DNA of 64,000 bases, from contig CANQIB010000012.1 in assembly GCA_947623915.1 (NCBI GenBank), forward strand, positions 1-64,000. Direction: 5' to 3'. A program made the position numbers and the translations under genes. The notes below the pieces were generated by a model that was not told the DNA's origin, ran no database searches, and worked only from the letters and a program-made list of their open reading frames with translations. This stretch comes from an uncultured Ruminiclostridium sp. GTDB taxonomy: Bacteria > Bacillota > Clostridia > Oscillospirales > Ruminococcaceae. Positions 16,018-27,097 of the stretch are shown here, piece by piece (within the stretch, counting starts at the first letter, position 1; each line of letters starts with the position of its first letter).

Positions 16018-19000
16018 TCATTTGTTCGCTCCTGCAAGCTCCTGATATTTTCTTACAATTTCCGATTTTATCTGGTCATTGTAGCTCATAAGAGTGTATC
16101 TCGGCTCGTCGGCGTCGTTTACGACCATTCTGAACGCGTTGTTGATATGTCTTGTAACGGCGTAGGAGGAAGGAATGATCGGTATCTCACGAAGCTCGCT
16201 CATCTGCGCGTCTATCTTCTTGTATTCCTCGGTAGACCAAGGAAGCTGCGACAGAGCCGCGAGGTTAGCCGTGTCAAAACGTCCCATCGGTCCCATAAGG
16301 GCCTCTATCTGCTTTCCGTAGTCGGTCTGGGTCTCGTCGCTCGTGAACCACTTTACGAAGTCCCAAGCCGCCGACTGGTTGGAAACCTTATTGAATATTA
16401 CCGCTCCGGCGCTGACGGAGTTCGCCGCGTGGCTGACGGTACCGTCCTCTCTGCGAGTACCGGGCACCAGCGTGAAGTCCCACAGACCCTTTATTTCGGG
16501 CGCTGCGACCGCGAGCTGATTGTAGAATGTGTAGTTCTGGATAAGTATCGGCATTTCACCTGTTCTGAAACGTGAGAACGCGTCGTACGTCTGGTCAAAG
16601 CTGAATACCGTATAATACTTGGTCCATTGCTCAAATACTTCGATAGCCTCGTTGGTCATGAAGTTGGTGAGCGAAAGATTCTTTATATCCTCGGTGGTTA
16701 TGTTGTTGTAATCGGTCGAATAAAGGTCGTCCGCGTAAATATCAAGATCCCTCTGGAGCAGCAGCATTATAAATGTGTTGCCCGCGTCGAAAATGTTGGA
16801 GGATATGTTCTGCGGGAGTATCAGTCCTACGTCGAGGTACTTTCTTTGCAGCGTCGGGAGCATCGTGGTAAGATCGTCCCATGTTTCCGGCGGCTCGTCA
16901 AATCCAAGCTCTTCAAGTACGTCGGTACGGTAGAACATCATCGGGAAGGTCTGGGATACCGGCAATCCGTATACGCCCAGATTGTTTCCGTCGTAATACT
17001 CATATATCCTCATGACGTCGGAGGCAAATCTCGAAGATACCACCTGGTCGTAGTCCTTAAACTGTTTAAGGTCTACCAGCAGTCCTCTCGCGGCAAGCTG
17101 TATCGGGAAGTCGCCGCCGATAAACAGCGCGATCTCAGGACCTTTGCCCGCCAGCGTCGCCTCAAGTATCGAACCCTGTACCAGGTTTATCGACGCTTGA
17201 ACGCCGTCATGCGTGTTGTTGAAATCGTTGTCCACGAGGTTCTTTACCACGGTTGCCTGGTCACGCGCCAAGGATACCCAAACGTTAAGGGAGGTGGCGC
17301 TGCGGTCAGACATCGAGGTGTAATCCTCAAAGAACGAACCTATGAACGAATTGAAACCGAATAAAAATTCGCTGAAGAAATTGCCGCTTACCGGTGAAAA
17401 TTCTTCGTGTACCGTGCCTATCTCGATGTAGTCCATCTCAAGCGGCTGACCGCGATAGTCACGCATCCACGCGGATACCGAGGAAATGCTGTCCTTGATA
17501 CTGGACGCCATTATCGGTATGTCGCCGGGGTGTTCGATACATCTTTCAAGATATATCGCCATTGTTTCGAGAGCAGCCGCCTCGGAACCCGCCTTGGTCA
17601 GTTTCTCTATGCCGTCCTTCTCCGCGCGCAGGCTGTCTACTATCCTGCGGAAAGACGGGAGAATGTCGGGTATCTTCTTTTCAACGAAGTAATCGTTGAA
17701 TTCATCGGGCGACGGGCCGGTTATCATCAGTATTCTTCTGTAATACTGGTTGAGCTCAAGAATGAGGTCGTCCAATCTCTGCATTACCGCGCCTATCGAG
17801 CCGGGCAGAGCCTCAAGCGTGATGGTGTGAGTTTCTCCCGCGGTAAGATATACATATATATCGTTGCCGTCCGCGTCCTTGGGTACAAGTCCGTACCAGT
17901 CGGGAGAATAGATGAACTGAACGTCGTCAAGCTCCTTGCAGGGCACTTTTCCGTCGATGTAGATCCTTCTGTTCGAGAAGAAGCCTCTCATCGAATTTTG
18001 CCTTGCCTTAAAGTTAAAGCGATAGTATCCGTCGTTTTCTACTTTAAATTCATATGTGATCGCCTGAGTAGATTTGTTCCATGTTTCCTGACCTATCGTG
18101 TTGTAGCGCTGCTTCGTGGGGTGTGAAGGACTTGTCATGTATGTAGTTCTGTCGTAAGTCGCATACAGAGTGGAAGCGCTCTTGTACAGCGGAGTTTCAG
18201 CCTGAAGGAATATGGTGTTCGTTCCCAGCTCGGCGTTGGTGTTGGTGAGCGCGGGAGTGTTCTCTATATCCTGATCCGACGGCTTTATGGAGCTATAGTC
18301 GGGAAGCTCATCGTAGTTTTTAAAGGTGAAGGAATGGAATACTCCGTAAGTCTTTACGCCGTCAAGCTCCAACGTGTGCTTTCCTTTTTCAAGATAGAAG
18401 AAATACGGCTCGTTGTAAAGACCCTCCTTATCCTTTATCGGATAATCCACCCAGCAGTCGTAAGTGACCTGACCGGGACGAAGATCGTTGTCCTTGGAGT
18501 CTTTCTTTATCGCGGATTCGTCCTTCCAGTAGCGGTCAAGAGAAATGTCCTTGGCTACCAGGAACGGATAATCGCCGTCCAGCTTGAGTCCCATCTCGAT
18601 AACGGTGTTCGAGCTTTCCGTGCCGGAAATGGGATAGTATATCGCCTCAAGGTTGTAAAGGCCGGTCTCCTCCACTTCAAACTCGTACACAAGGTCAAGA
18701 GAATCGCTCTTCCATTTCAAAGTGTCGTATTTGTCGGTCTCCAGCTCGGTACTCTCGTCGATAAACGATTTGAGCTGCTGATAACCCTCACCGTCGGCGG
18801 GCAGTATCTCCAACGCATCAGACGGCGCCGTATCGGACGCCTTAAAGGACTGATCATCAAATGTGCCGCTCACATAATCCGTCGCGTAAATAGTGACCTG
18901 TTTGTCGGGCTTTCCCACACCGTCTTCAAGATATTTGTTGTAGTAGGTGCTGTACTTGCCCTCCATTCCTGTGATAACAATACCGCTTACGCTGCTTCCG

Positions 19001-19179
19001 CCCGATTGAGTATCGTCGGACGCGGTGTCGTTGGCCGCGGTGTCGTTGGCTGCGGTATCTTCGGCCGCTTCGTCCGCGGACACGGCAACGGAAGTAAAGC
19101 TGACGGCAGACAGCGCGGCAGCGGCTGACAATAAACCGGCAAGTATTCTTTTCTTTACCGTAATCTGCTTTATCGTCAC
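16018..19179 (-). CDS. Very large extracellular solute-binding protein with N-terminal carbohydrate-binding-like domains
   Basis: About 1053 residues, more than twice the usual size of a family 1 solute-binding protein. I place the start at GTG 19179, eight bases after AGAAAGGTGG; the 36 residues upstream in the track ORF have no ribosome site and would precede the signal peptide (KKRILAGLLSAAAALSAVSF). After a Thr/Asp/Ala-rich linker come two beta-sandwich-like regions (about 100-300 and 330-500: LVYEFEVEETGLYNLEAIYY; ITYEFKVENDGYYRFNFKAR) resembling CBM35/CBM6 folds, a helical middle, and a C-terminal family 1 domain (from ~640, with ATLAGKGPEIALFIGGDFP, GLPVSQTFPMMFYRTDVLEEL, NSVSAGAVIFNKVSNQSAAWDFVKWFTS). 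No lipobox was seen. It is the only binding protein in an operon with two permease pairs. Confidence 0.8.
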   Translation of the reverse strand: MTIKQITVKKRILAGLLSAAAALSAVSFTSVAVSADEAAEDTAANDTAANDTASDDTQSGGSSVSGIVITGMEGKYSTYYNKYLEDGVGKPDKQVTIYATDYVSGTFDDQSFKASDTAPSDALEILPADGEGYQQLKSFIDESTELETDKYDTLKWKSDSLDLVYEFEVEETGLYNLEAIYYPISGTESSNTVIEMGLKLDGDYPFLVAKDISLDRYWKDESAIKKDSKDNDLRPGQVTYDCWVDYPIKDKEGLYNEPYFFYLEKGKHTLELDGVKTYGVFHSFTFKNYDELPDYSSIKPSDQDIENTPALTNTNAELGTNTIFLQAETPLYKSASTLYATYDRTTYMTSPSHPTKQRYNTIGQETWNKSTQAITYEFKVENDGYYRFNFKARQNSMRGFFSNRRIYIDGKVPCKELDDVQFIYSPDWYGLVPKDADGNDIYVYLTAGETHTITLEALPGSIGAVMQRLDDLILELNQYYRRILMITGPSPDEFNDYFVEKKIPDILPSFRRIVDSLRAEKDGIEKLTKAGSEAAALETMAIYLERCIEHPGDIPIMASSIKDSISSVSAWMRDYRGQPLEMDYIEIGTVHEEFSPVSGNFFSEFLFGFNSFIGSFFEDYTSMSDRSATSLNVWVSLARDQATVVKNLVDNDFNNTHDGVQASINLVQGSILEATLAGKGPEIALFIGGDFPIQLAARGLLVDLKQFKDYDQVVSSRFASDVMRIYEYYDGNNLGVYGLPVSQTFPMMFYRTDVLEELGFDEPPETWDDLTTMLPTLQRKYLDVGLILPQNISSNIFDAGNTFIMLLLQRDLDIYADDLYSTDYNNITTEDIKNLSLTNFMTNEAIEVFEQWTKYYTVFSFDQTYDAFSRFRTGEMPILIQNYTFYNQLAVAAPEIKGLWDFTLVPGTRREDGTVSHAANSVSAGAVIFNKVSNQSAAWDFVKWFTSDETQTDYGKQIEALMGPMGRFDTANLAALSQLPWSTEEYKKIDAQMSELREIPIIPSSYAVTRHINNAFRMVVNDADEPRYTLMSYNDQIKSEIVRKYQELAGANK

Positions 19180-19306
19180 AGTTAAATCCACCTTTCTGAA
19201 AAGTTTCTGTTTATGTAACCGGAGGTCCTTCCGACCCTCCGACTTGTTAAGGAAATTTATCTCTCCGACAGGCTGTGCCTGCCGCAAAGTATCTTAAACC
19301 GCGGGG

Positions 19307-20260
19307 TCAGTTGTAATCCGAGCCGTAAACGGATATGTGTCCGTCCTCAAGCTCGACTCTCACCTTATCTCCGCCCTTTATGCCGAGTGCCTCCAAATAC
19401 TCCTTGGGTATCTGGAGCCGTCCGGCTCTGTCGAGCACCACCAGCTCCTCGTGTTCTCCGCTCTGGCTCATCAGCCTTTCGTGCTCGGCTCTTTGCTGCT
19501 CGCTCATCTTCGCAAGCTCGTCGAATGACAGCAGCGGAGCTTTCTTGCGCAGCATTTCGGTGGAAGTCCTACCGTCGCGTATCGCCACAACACGGTCGAT
19601 GGATTTCGACAGGTTGGTGTCGTGGGTAACTATTATAATAGTAACTCCCGTCTGACGGTTCAGACTTTTGAAAACGTCCAGCACCATCGCGGCGGTCTTG
19701 GTGTCCACCGCGCCGGTAGGTTCGTCCGCAAGCAGCAGGCTGGGGTTGTTCGACAGCGCTATCGCTATCGCCACCCTTTGCTGTTCGCCTCCCGAAAGCT
19801 GTCCCAACAGGGAATTTTTCCTGTCAGCCAGCCCTACCATCTCCAAAAGCTCCAGCGCTCTTTCCCGCCTTTTCTTATGTCCGGAAAGCAGCAGCGGCAT
19901 TTCTACGTTTTGGACTGCCGTAAGATAAGGTATAAGGTTTCTGGCGTTGTTCTGCCATACGAAACCGACCGTTTCACGCTTATACTTTATCAGGTCTTTT
20001 TCGTCGAATTTCAAAAGATCCTTGCCGTCCACGAATAGACTTCCCGCCGACGGCTTATCCAACGCTCCGAGCATATTGAGCAGGGTGGATTTTCCGCTGC
20101 CGGAAGCTCCGACAATGCCCATAAGCTCTCCGCGCTCCACCTCCAGATCCAATCCCTGGAGCGCCATTACCTCCACATCGGAGGTCTTGTATATCTTTAC
20201 CAGATTGTCGCACCGCACCATAATGTTTTCGGGGGGTGCCAGCATAACTCTCTGCGGCAT
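19307..20260 (-). CDS. ABC transporter ATPase (MacB/LolD-like) fused to AbrB/SpoVT-like domain
   Basis: 317 residues. Residues ~14-235 are an ABC ATPase: Walker A GASGSGKST, a Q-loop in FVWQNNARN, signature LSGGEQQRVAIA, Walker B LLLADEPTGA, H-loop VTHD. The sequence is nearest the MacB/LolD group rather than the MsmX/UgpC group that normally powers CUT1 permeases. After a helical linker, residues ~272-317 (ELVVLDRAGRLQIPKEYLEALGIKGGDKV) look like a swapped-hairpin AbrB/SpoVT domain, which usually binds DNA or mediates dimerisation. The TAATG overlap with the upstream ATPase gene implies coupled translation. Either it energises the operon's permeases or serves another role; sequence alone cannot decide. 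Confidence 0.82.
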   Translation of the reverse strand: MPQRVMLAPPENIMVRCDNLVKIYKTSDVEVMALQGLDLEVERGELMGIVGASGSGKSTLLNMLGALDKPSAGSLFVDGKDLLKFDEKDLIKYKRETVGFVWQNNARNLIPYLTAVQNVEMPLLLSGHKKRRERALELLEMVGLADRKNSLLGQLSGGEQQRVAIAIALSNNPSLLLADEPTGAVDTKTAAMVLDVFKSLNRQTGVTIIIVTHDTNLSKSIDRVVAIRDGRTSTEMLRKKAPLLSFDELAKMSEQQRAEHERLMSQSGEHEELVVLDRAGRLQIPKEYLEALGIKGGDKVRVELEDGHISVYGSDYN

Positions 20261-20970
20261 TATTCCTCCTTATCCGTGTCGTTATTTTCCCTGACGTCGG
20301 TTATCTCTCCGTCCTCCAGGGTGTAAATAACGTCGCACAATTCCATCATGGCCGTGTCGTGGGTGGTCATCACTATCGTAAGTCCGTCCTCGTGCGCAAG
20401 CTCGCGGAACAGGTTCACTACCGCCAAGCCCGTCGGCATATCCAACGCGGCGGTAGGCTCGTCGGCAAATATCAGCTTGGGACGGTTTGCTATCGCCCTG
20501 GCTATCGCCACCCTCTGCTGTTCGCCTCCCGAAAGCTCTCCGGGGCGGTGGTGCATACGCTTTTCCAGTCCTACCCGTATCAGACATTCCTTTGCGCGGT
20601 CAGCCCGCTCGGAACGGGGTGCGCCGAACAGCCGCATCGCAAACTCGACGTTCTCATAAGCCGTCATGGTGGGTATCAGCGCTACCGACTGAAAAACGAA
20701 GGACATCTCGTACCTGCGCAGCTTATCGGCCTGAGCGTCGGATAATCCCGTTATCTCCCTGCCGTCGAATATCACCTCTCCCGAAGTCGGACGGTCAAGC
20801 GCACCGAGAATATTTATAAGCGTCGTTTTGCCGGAGCCGCTGCGTCCCCGCAGCACTACCAGCTTATTCGGCAACACCTCAAGATTTATACGTTTAAGTG
20901 CGTGAACCTCGGTCTTATCGTTTATCTTAAAGCTCCGTGAAATGTCCACAGCTTTTAAAATAGGCTCCAT
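20260..20970 (-). CDS. ABC transporter ATPase (MacB/LolD-like), first gene of operon
   Basis: 236 residues from the chosen ATG at 20970 (GGAAAGG eight bases upstream); the 36 extra N-terminal residues of the track ORF have no ribosome site. Walker A GRSGSGKTT, Q-loop FVFQSVALIP, signature LSGGEQQRVAIARAIA, Walker B LIFADEPTAALD and H-loop TTHD are intact. It is similar to, but clearly diverged from, the ATPase encoded next, and could form a heterodimer with it. No MacB/FtsX-like permease is encoded nearby. It is the first gene behind a perfect promoter and a ~130-base leader. Confidence 0.86.
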   Translation of the reverse strand: MEPILKAVDISRSFKINDKTEVHALKRINLEVLPNKLVVLRGRSGSGKTTLINILGALDRPTSGEVIFDGREITGLSDAQADKLRRYEMSFVFQSVALIPTMTAYENVEFAMRLFGAPRSERADRAKECLIRVGLEKRMHHRPGELSGGEQQRVAIARAIANRPKLIFADEPTAALDMPTGLAVVNLFRELAHEDGLTIVMTTHDTAMMELCDVIYTLEDGEITDVRENNDTDKEE

Positions 20971-21494
20971 ATAAGCTGCCTTTCCGCGGTAACCTACCGC
21001 AGTCTGCCTTATGAACCGCTTCGGACGCCGTGCGGCGGCAGATACCCGCAATTTCCGAATCGAACAAAGCAAAATCATACAAATATTTTTCGACTTTGTA
21101 ACATGATAATTATATCAAATTTTCATCTGACTGTCAAGGTGCATAAAAAATATTTCACTTTGCCCCGTCTTTTTTGGGTGTTGTTGACAAGCAAAATTGA
21201 GATTTGACTTATTTCACAAATTCTGTGTTAAAATTTTGTGAAATAAGACGATAATATTTTCCTTTTACACAATATCTTGAATTTTTTTAAGCAAAAAACC
21301 ACAAATCAAATGTAAACGTTTCCCATTTTACCGTTTTTGTATTTTTTTGATTTTGATAAAAATTTTTGTGCCGAAAAATTTTTGTAACATTTACACAAAT
21401 TTTTTCGTCAATTTTATTGCTTAAAATTACTTAAATTTTTAGCAAATTTCCCATATTTTCAGGAAAAATTGATAATATTTTACTTTATCACCTG
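20971..21494 (-). promoter_or_regulatory. Promoter and operator region of the ten-gene operon
   Basis: AT-rich gene-free stretch of 0.5 kb. On the minus strand TTGACA (21132-21137), 17-base spacer, TATAAT (21109-21114) is a perfect sigma-A promoter. Upstream of it lie a 13-bp inverted repeat CTTATTTCACAAA / TTTGTGAAATAAG (21208-21220 and 21235-21247) and TGTAAACGTTTCCC (21311-21324), which resembles a CcpA cre box or other LacI-family operator. The layout suggests sugar or carbon-source control of the operon, but no regulator gene is adjacent. No gene is seen here; the track's ORF extension to 21078 has no ribosome site. Confidence 0.72.
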
Positions 21495-23402
<1,908 letters not shown>

Positions 23403-23434
23403 ACCGCCCCTCCTTTCCCTGTTCGATAAAAATT

Positions 23435-23456
23435 TCGGGGGACCGCAGTCCCCCGA
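23435..23456 (-). terminator. Intrinsic terminator after the foldase-like lipoprotein gene
   Basis: Stem TCGGGGGAC / GTCCCCCGA; on the minus strand followed by AATTTTTATC. It lies 24 bases past the stop at 23481 and upstream of the ABC-F start. Confidence 0.8.
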
Positions 23457-23480
23457 CATCAACTTCAACAAACGTCAGTC

Positions 23481-24662
23481 TTACTGATGTATTTTATCCG
23501 GCTTGTACGCGTCCAAAGCGGCATTGTTCAGCTGAACGTCGTAGTTCTTTGCTATCTCGTCCAGCACTCCCTCAAACTCCTCGTCTTTCATTATATGCAG
23601 TACGCTCGAACGGTTGGTTTCGTACCAGTCGTCGCGCTCAAGCAGCTTTTTGCGCATTACCGCATAGTAGACCGTTTCGTCCTTGTACAATCCGCCCTCG
23701 TCCTCGTCAAGCTCGAACGCCCACTTTATAAATTCCTCGCTTGGAGTGGTGCTGTCCTTGGAAAGCAAGGTTTCGTGGTCATGCTCCTCTTCCTCCTCCG
23801 GCGCGGCGGAATCTCCCACGGTCTCCTCGGCAGAGGATACTTCGGAGGACTCGGAAGTATCTTCGCTGTCCTTTTCCGCCTGCTCCTTTTGCTTGGCAAC
23901 ATAATCCTCATAATCGTGATATACCGTGTCGAAATCCTCTCCGTCCTTTAAGCGGTCAAGATAGCCGTTCGCGAGATCCTCCATCTTCTTCTTACCCTCG
24001 TCGGTCTCTATCTTGCTGCCGTCGCCCTCGGTCAAGGATACCTGTATTATCTGGAATCTTCCGTAGTTGTCCTCATAATAGGTCTTAATGTCGTTCTCGT
24101 CGGTAGGCGTCGTGCCGTTCTCGTCATAGTAGGAATCAAACAGCTTGTTGCTCATAAGGTCCACCAGCTGCATTTCCTGATAGGAAGCGCGGCTCACGCC
24201 GAGGTTTTCGTAATACTCGCCGTAGGTCTGTCCCATACCGTACCCGTAATAGGTCATCTCGGTATCCCACATATCGGCGGCCGACTCTCTGATAGTGGAG
24301 GTCTCCTCGTCGGTAAGCTCCAGCTTCAGCTCGTCAAAGCGTCTTTGTATCGCGATATGGCGCTTTATATAGCCCAAAGTGCGCTCCTCCACAAACTGTG
24401 AATACGGCTTTTCCTGCACGTTGTAGTTGAAATAACTGAAATTCTCTATATCCGACGCGGACTGCCCCAGCTCGGTGAGCTGCTCGTCTATCTCGGTGTT
24501 GGCTTCGGATATCGCCTGAAGTTCATACATCAGATACACGCCGGCGCGTATGTTCTCTCCGTCGATAGTCCCGACCGTGGATATATCCGCACAGCCCGTG
24601 GAGGAAAGCACTACCGCTCCCGCCAAGGTCAATGCGGCAAAGCATTTTGCAAACCTGTTCAT
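23481..24662 (-). CDS. Foldase-like (SurA/PrsA N-domain type) lipoprotein
   Basis: 393-residue exported lipoprotein: signal peptide with lipobox LSSTGC, then a helical N-domain typical of SurA/PrsA chaperones (IKRHIAIQRRFDELKLELTDEE, ISRASYQEMQLVDLMSNKLFD-like). After a DIKTYYEDNYGRFQIIQVSL segment, where a parvulin domain would start, a long acidic linker (SEDTSESSEVSSAEETVGDS) interrupts the region, and the remaining C-terminus (SEEFIKWAFELDEDEGGLY, YYAVMRKKLLERDD) keeps only parts of the parvulin pattern. It probably aids folding of secreted proteins at the outer membrane face; peptidyl-prolyl isomerase activity is uncertain. Located downstream of pheT by 26 bases, so likely in the pheST transcript. 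Confidence 0.72.
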   Translation of the reverse strand: MNRFAKCFAALTLAGAVVLSSTGCADISTVGTIDGENIRAGVYLMYELQAISEANTEIDEQLTELGQSASDIENFSYFNYNVQEKPYSQFVEERTLGYIKRHIAIQRRFDELKLELTDEETSTIRESAADMWDTEMTYYGYGMGQTYGEYYENLGVSRASYQEMQLVDLMSNKLFDSYYDENGTTPTDENDIKTYYEDNYGRFQIIQVSLTEGDGSKIETDEGKKKMEDLANGYLDRLKDGEDFDTVYHDYEDYVAKQKEQAEKDSEDTSESSEVSSAEETVGDSAAPEEEEEHDHETLLSKDSTTPSEEFIKWAFELDEDEGGLYKDETVYYAVMRKKLLERDDWYETNRSSVLHIMKDEEFEGVLDEIAKNYDVQLNNAALDAYKPDKIHQ

Positions 24663-24688
24663 GTTAAAATCTCCTTGCTCTTAATAAT

Positions 24689-27076
24689 TCAGCGCAGTAC
24701 CACGCCTACGGCCTCCAGCGCTTTCAGCACCTTTGCCACCGACGCGTCCGCCTCTTCGTCGGTAAGCGTCGCGTCTTTTTTTCTGAAAGTCAGCGTGTAG
24801 GAAAGGCTCTTTTTGCCCTCCGGCACCTGCTCGCCCTTGTATATATCGAAAAGCCTTACGGCTTCAAGATGCTTGGCGTTCTTCTTTATCACCGAGATTA
24901 TCTCCCCGTTGGTCACGCCGTCGTCGCAGACAAGGCTGAGGTCGCGGGAGGATGCGGGAAACTTCGGCAAAGCGGAATATTTAACGTCCCCGCCCATGCT
25001 CTCATAGGCTTTATCTATAGCTATCACCGCGCAGTACACCTCAACGCCTACGTCAAACGCCGCTGCCGCCGAGGGGTGTATCTGTCCCACATAGCCCAGC
25101 TCGTTTTCGCCGACCGTGATACGCGCGCATCTTCCGGGGTGATATATCGGCTCGTCGCTGTCCGCGGTAAACTCCGCGTTTTCTATCCCCAGCTTTTCGA
25201 GCAGCTCTTCTATCGCGCCCTTAGCCGTGAAAAAGTCCTCGCCCGCGCCGTACAGTCCGAAGCACAGATAATCCTTTTCGTCCGGCAGTTCGTTTTCTCC
25301 GTTGGGGAAATACGCCCTCGCCGTTTCAAAAAACCTTGCCGCCATATTGCGGTTGTTGTAGTTTCTCTTTATTACCTCCATCATCGAGGTAAGCGGACTT
25401 GTCCTCATCACCGAGGTATCCTCGCCCAGGGGATTGCGTATCACCACGCTGCGGCGCTGCTCCTGCTTCATTCCCAAAAGCTCGTAATCCTTGGGTGAGA
25501 TAAAGCTGTAGGTCATTATCTCGTAAAATCCGAGGGAAAGCGCGATACTCGTCGCCTTATCCTCAAATTTCTGCCTTTCGGTGCGCTTGCCCTGACACGA
25601 CAGCTTAGGCACGGTGGAAGCAATGTTGTTATAACCGTATATCCTCGCGACTTCCTCCGCTATATCGCAGGGAAGGTGCATATCTATACGGGTGGGCGGC
25701 ACTATCAGCTCGTCGCCCTCTATCCCGAAGCCCAGCCGCTTTAATATGCCGCGCTGCTCCTCGTCGGATATATCCGAGCCCAACAGCTCGTTTACCTTTT
25801 TGTGATCCAGCTTTAAACGCTCCGGCTCATATTCTCCGCTCTTTACGTCGATAATGCCGTCCGTTATCTCGCCGCAGCCCAGTATATCTATAAGCTCCAA
25901 CGCGCGCTTTAAAGCCTTTTCGGCGTTTACGGGATTGAGTCCCTTTTCAAAGCGCGAGCTTGCCTCGGTACGCTCTCCCACTTTCTTTGCGGTACGGCGA
26001 ACGGAAACTCCGTCAAAGCACGCCGCCTCGAACACTACCGTAGTGGTGTCGTCCATTATACCGCTATGCTCGCCGCCCATAACTCCCGCTATCGCTATCG
26101 GCTTCTTGCCGTCGGCGATTATCAGCATCTCCTCGGACAGCTTTACCGGCTCCGCCATCTCGTCCAGCAGCTTGAGCGTTTCGCCCGCTTTCGCGTTCCT
26201 TACCGTAATGATGTTGTCCTCAACATACCGCAGGTCGAACGCGTGCATCGGGTGACCGTATTCCAACATGACAAAGTTGGTGATGTCAACAAGGTTATTT
26301 ATCGGGCGCACGCCGCTTGCGCGCAGCCGTCTTGCCATCCATCTGGGCGACGGACCTATCTTGACGTTTTTCACGAGCGCCGCCATATAGCGCGAACACA
26401 GCTTGGGGTTCTCCACTCTGACGGTAAGCTCGTCGTTTATGTTCCCGCCCGCGGTCTTGTATTCGGGCTCTTTCACATTCAGCGGCACGTCGAATACCGC
26501 GGCAGCCTCCTGTGCAAGTCCCAGCACCGACAGACAGTCGGGACGGTTGTTCGTTATCTCGAATTCTACTATCGTATCGTCGATCTCCAACGCTTTGCGT
26601 ATATCAGTGCCGACCGGCATTTTTTCTATGTCGGGGTCGTCGTTCAAAATAAGTATCCCGTCGTCCGCCACAGGATAGGAAAAATCACCGGGGGTAAGTC
26701 CCAGCTCCGCATAGGAACACATCATGCCGTTGCTTGCCACACCGCGCAGCTTGCCCTTGGTTATCTTTGTGCCGTCCGCGATAACGCTGTTATGCAGGCA
26801 GGCGGGCACTATCGCTCCCTCGAACAGGTTTTGCGCGGCGGTAACTATCTGCACCGGCTCGCCCTGTCCCGCGTCGAGCTGACATATCCACAGCTTTTCG
26901 CTGTCAGGGTGACGCTCAAGGCTTATCACCTTTGCCACCACAATATTTGACAGCGGCTCGCTCATATTGTGCCAGGTCTCCACCTTTGAGCCGCCCATGG
27001 TCATTTTATCCGCAAATTCTTTAGCGGGCATATCGGCTTTAACATAATCGTTAAGCCATTTCATTGACAGATCCAC
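24689..27076 (-). CDS. pheT: Phenylalanyl-tRNA synthetase beta subunit
   Basis: Large subunit of the alpha2-beta2 enzyme that charges tRNA-Phe. At 795 residues it is full length: N-terminal MKWLNDYV, the tRNA-binding EMAP-like domain (IVVAKVISLERHPDSEKLWICQLD), the B3/4 editing domain (region GVMGGEHSGI), the B5 domain and catalytic-like core, and the C-terminal FDX anticodon-binding domain (LPKFPASSRDLSLVCDDGV). The start is GTG at 27076 with AGGAG nine bases upstream. It follows pheS by 21 bases. Confidence 0.97.
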   Translation of the reverse strand: MDLSMKWLNDYVKADMPAKEFADKMTMGGSKVETWHNMSEPLSNIVVAKVISLERHPDSEKLWICQLDAGQGEPVQIVTAAQNLFEGAIVPACLHNSVIADGTKITKGKLRGVASNGMMCSYAELGLTPGDFSYPVADDGILILNDDPDIEKMPVGTDIRKALEIDDTIVEFEITNNRPDCLSVLGLAQEAAAVFDVPLNVKEPEYKTAGGNINDELTVRVENPKLCSRYMAALVKNVKIGPSPRWMARRLRASGVRPINNLVDITNFVMLEYGHPMHAFDLRYVEDNIITVRNAKAGETLKLLDEMAEPVKLSEEMLIIADGKKPIAIAGVMGGEHSGIMDDTTTVVFEAACFDGVSVRRTAKKVGERTEASSRFEKGLNPVNAEKALKRALELIDILGCGEITDGIIDVKSGEYEPERLKLDHKKVNELLGSDISDEEQRGILKRLGFGIEGDELIVPPTRIDMHLPCDIAEEVARIYGYNNIASTVPKLSCQGKRTERQKFEDKATSIALSLGFYEIMTYSFISPKDYELLGMKQEQRRSVVIRNPLGEDTSVMRTSPLTSMMEVIKRNYNNRNMAARFFETARAYFPNGENELPDEKDYLCFGLYGAGEDFFTAKGAIEELLEKLGIENAEFTADSDEPIYHPGRCARITVGENELGYVGQIHPSAAAAFDVGVEVYCAVIAIDKAYESMGGDVKYSALPKFPASSRDLSLVCDDGVTNGEIISVIKKNAKHLEAVRLFDIYKGEQVPEGKKSLSYTLTFRKKDATLTDEEADASVAKVLKALEAVGVVLR

Positions 27077-27097
27077 TTTTATATTCTCCTGTTCTTT

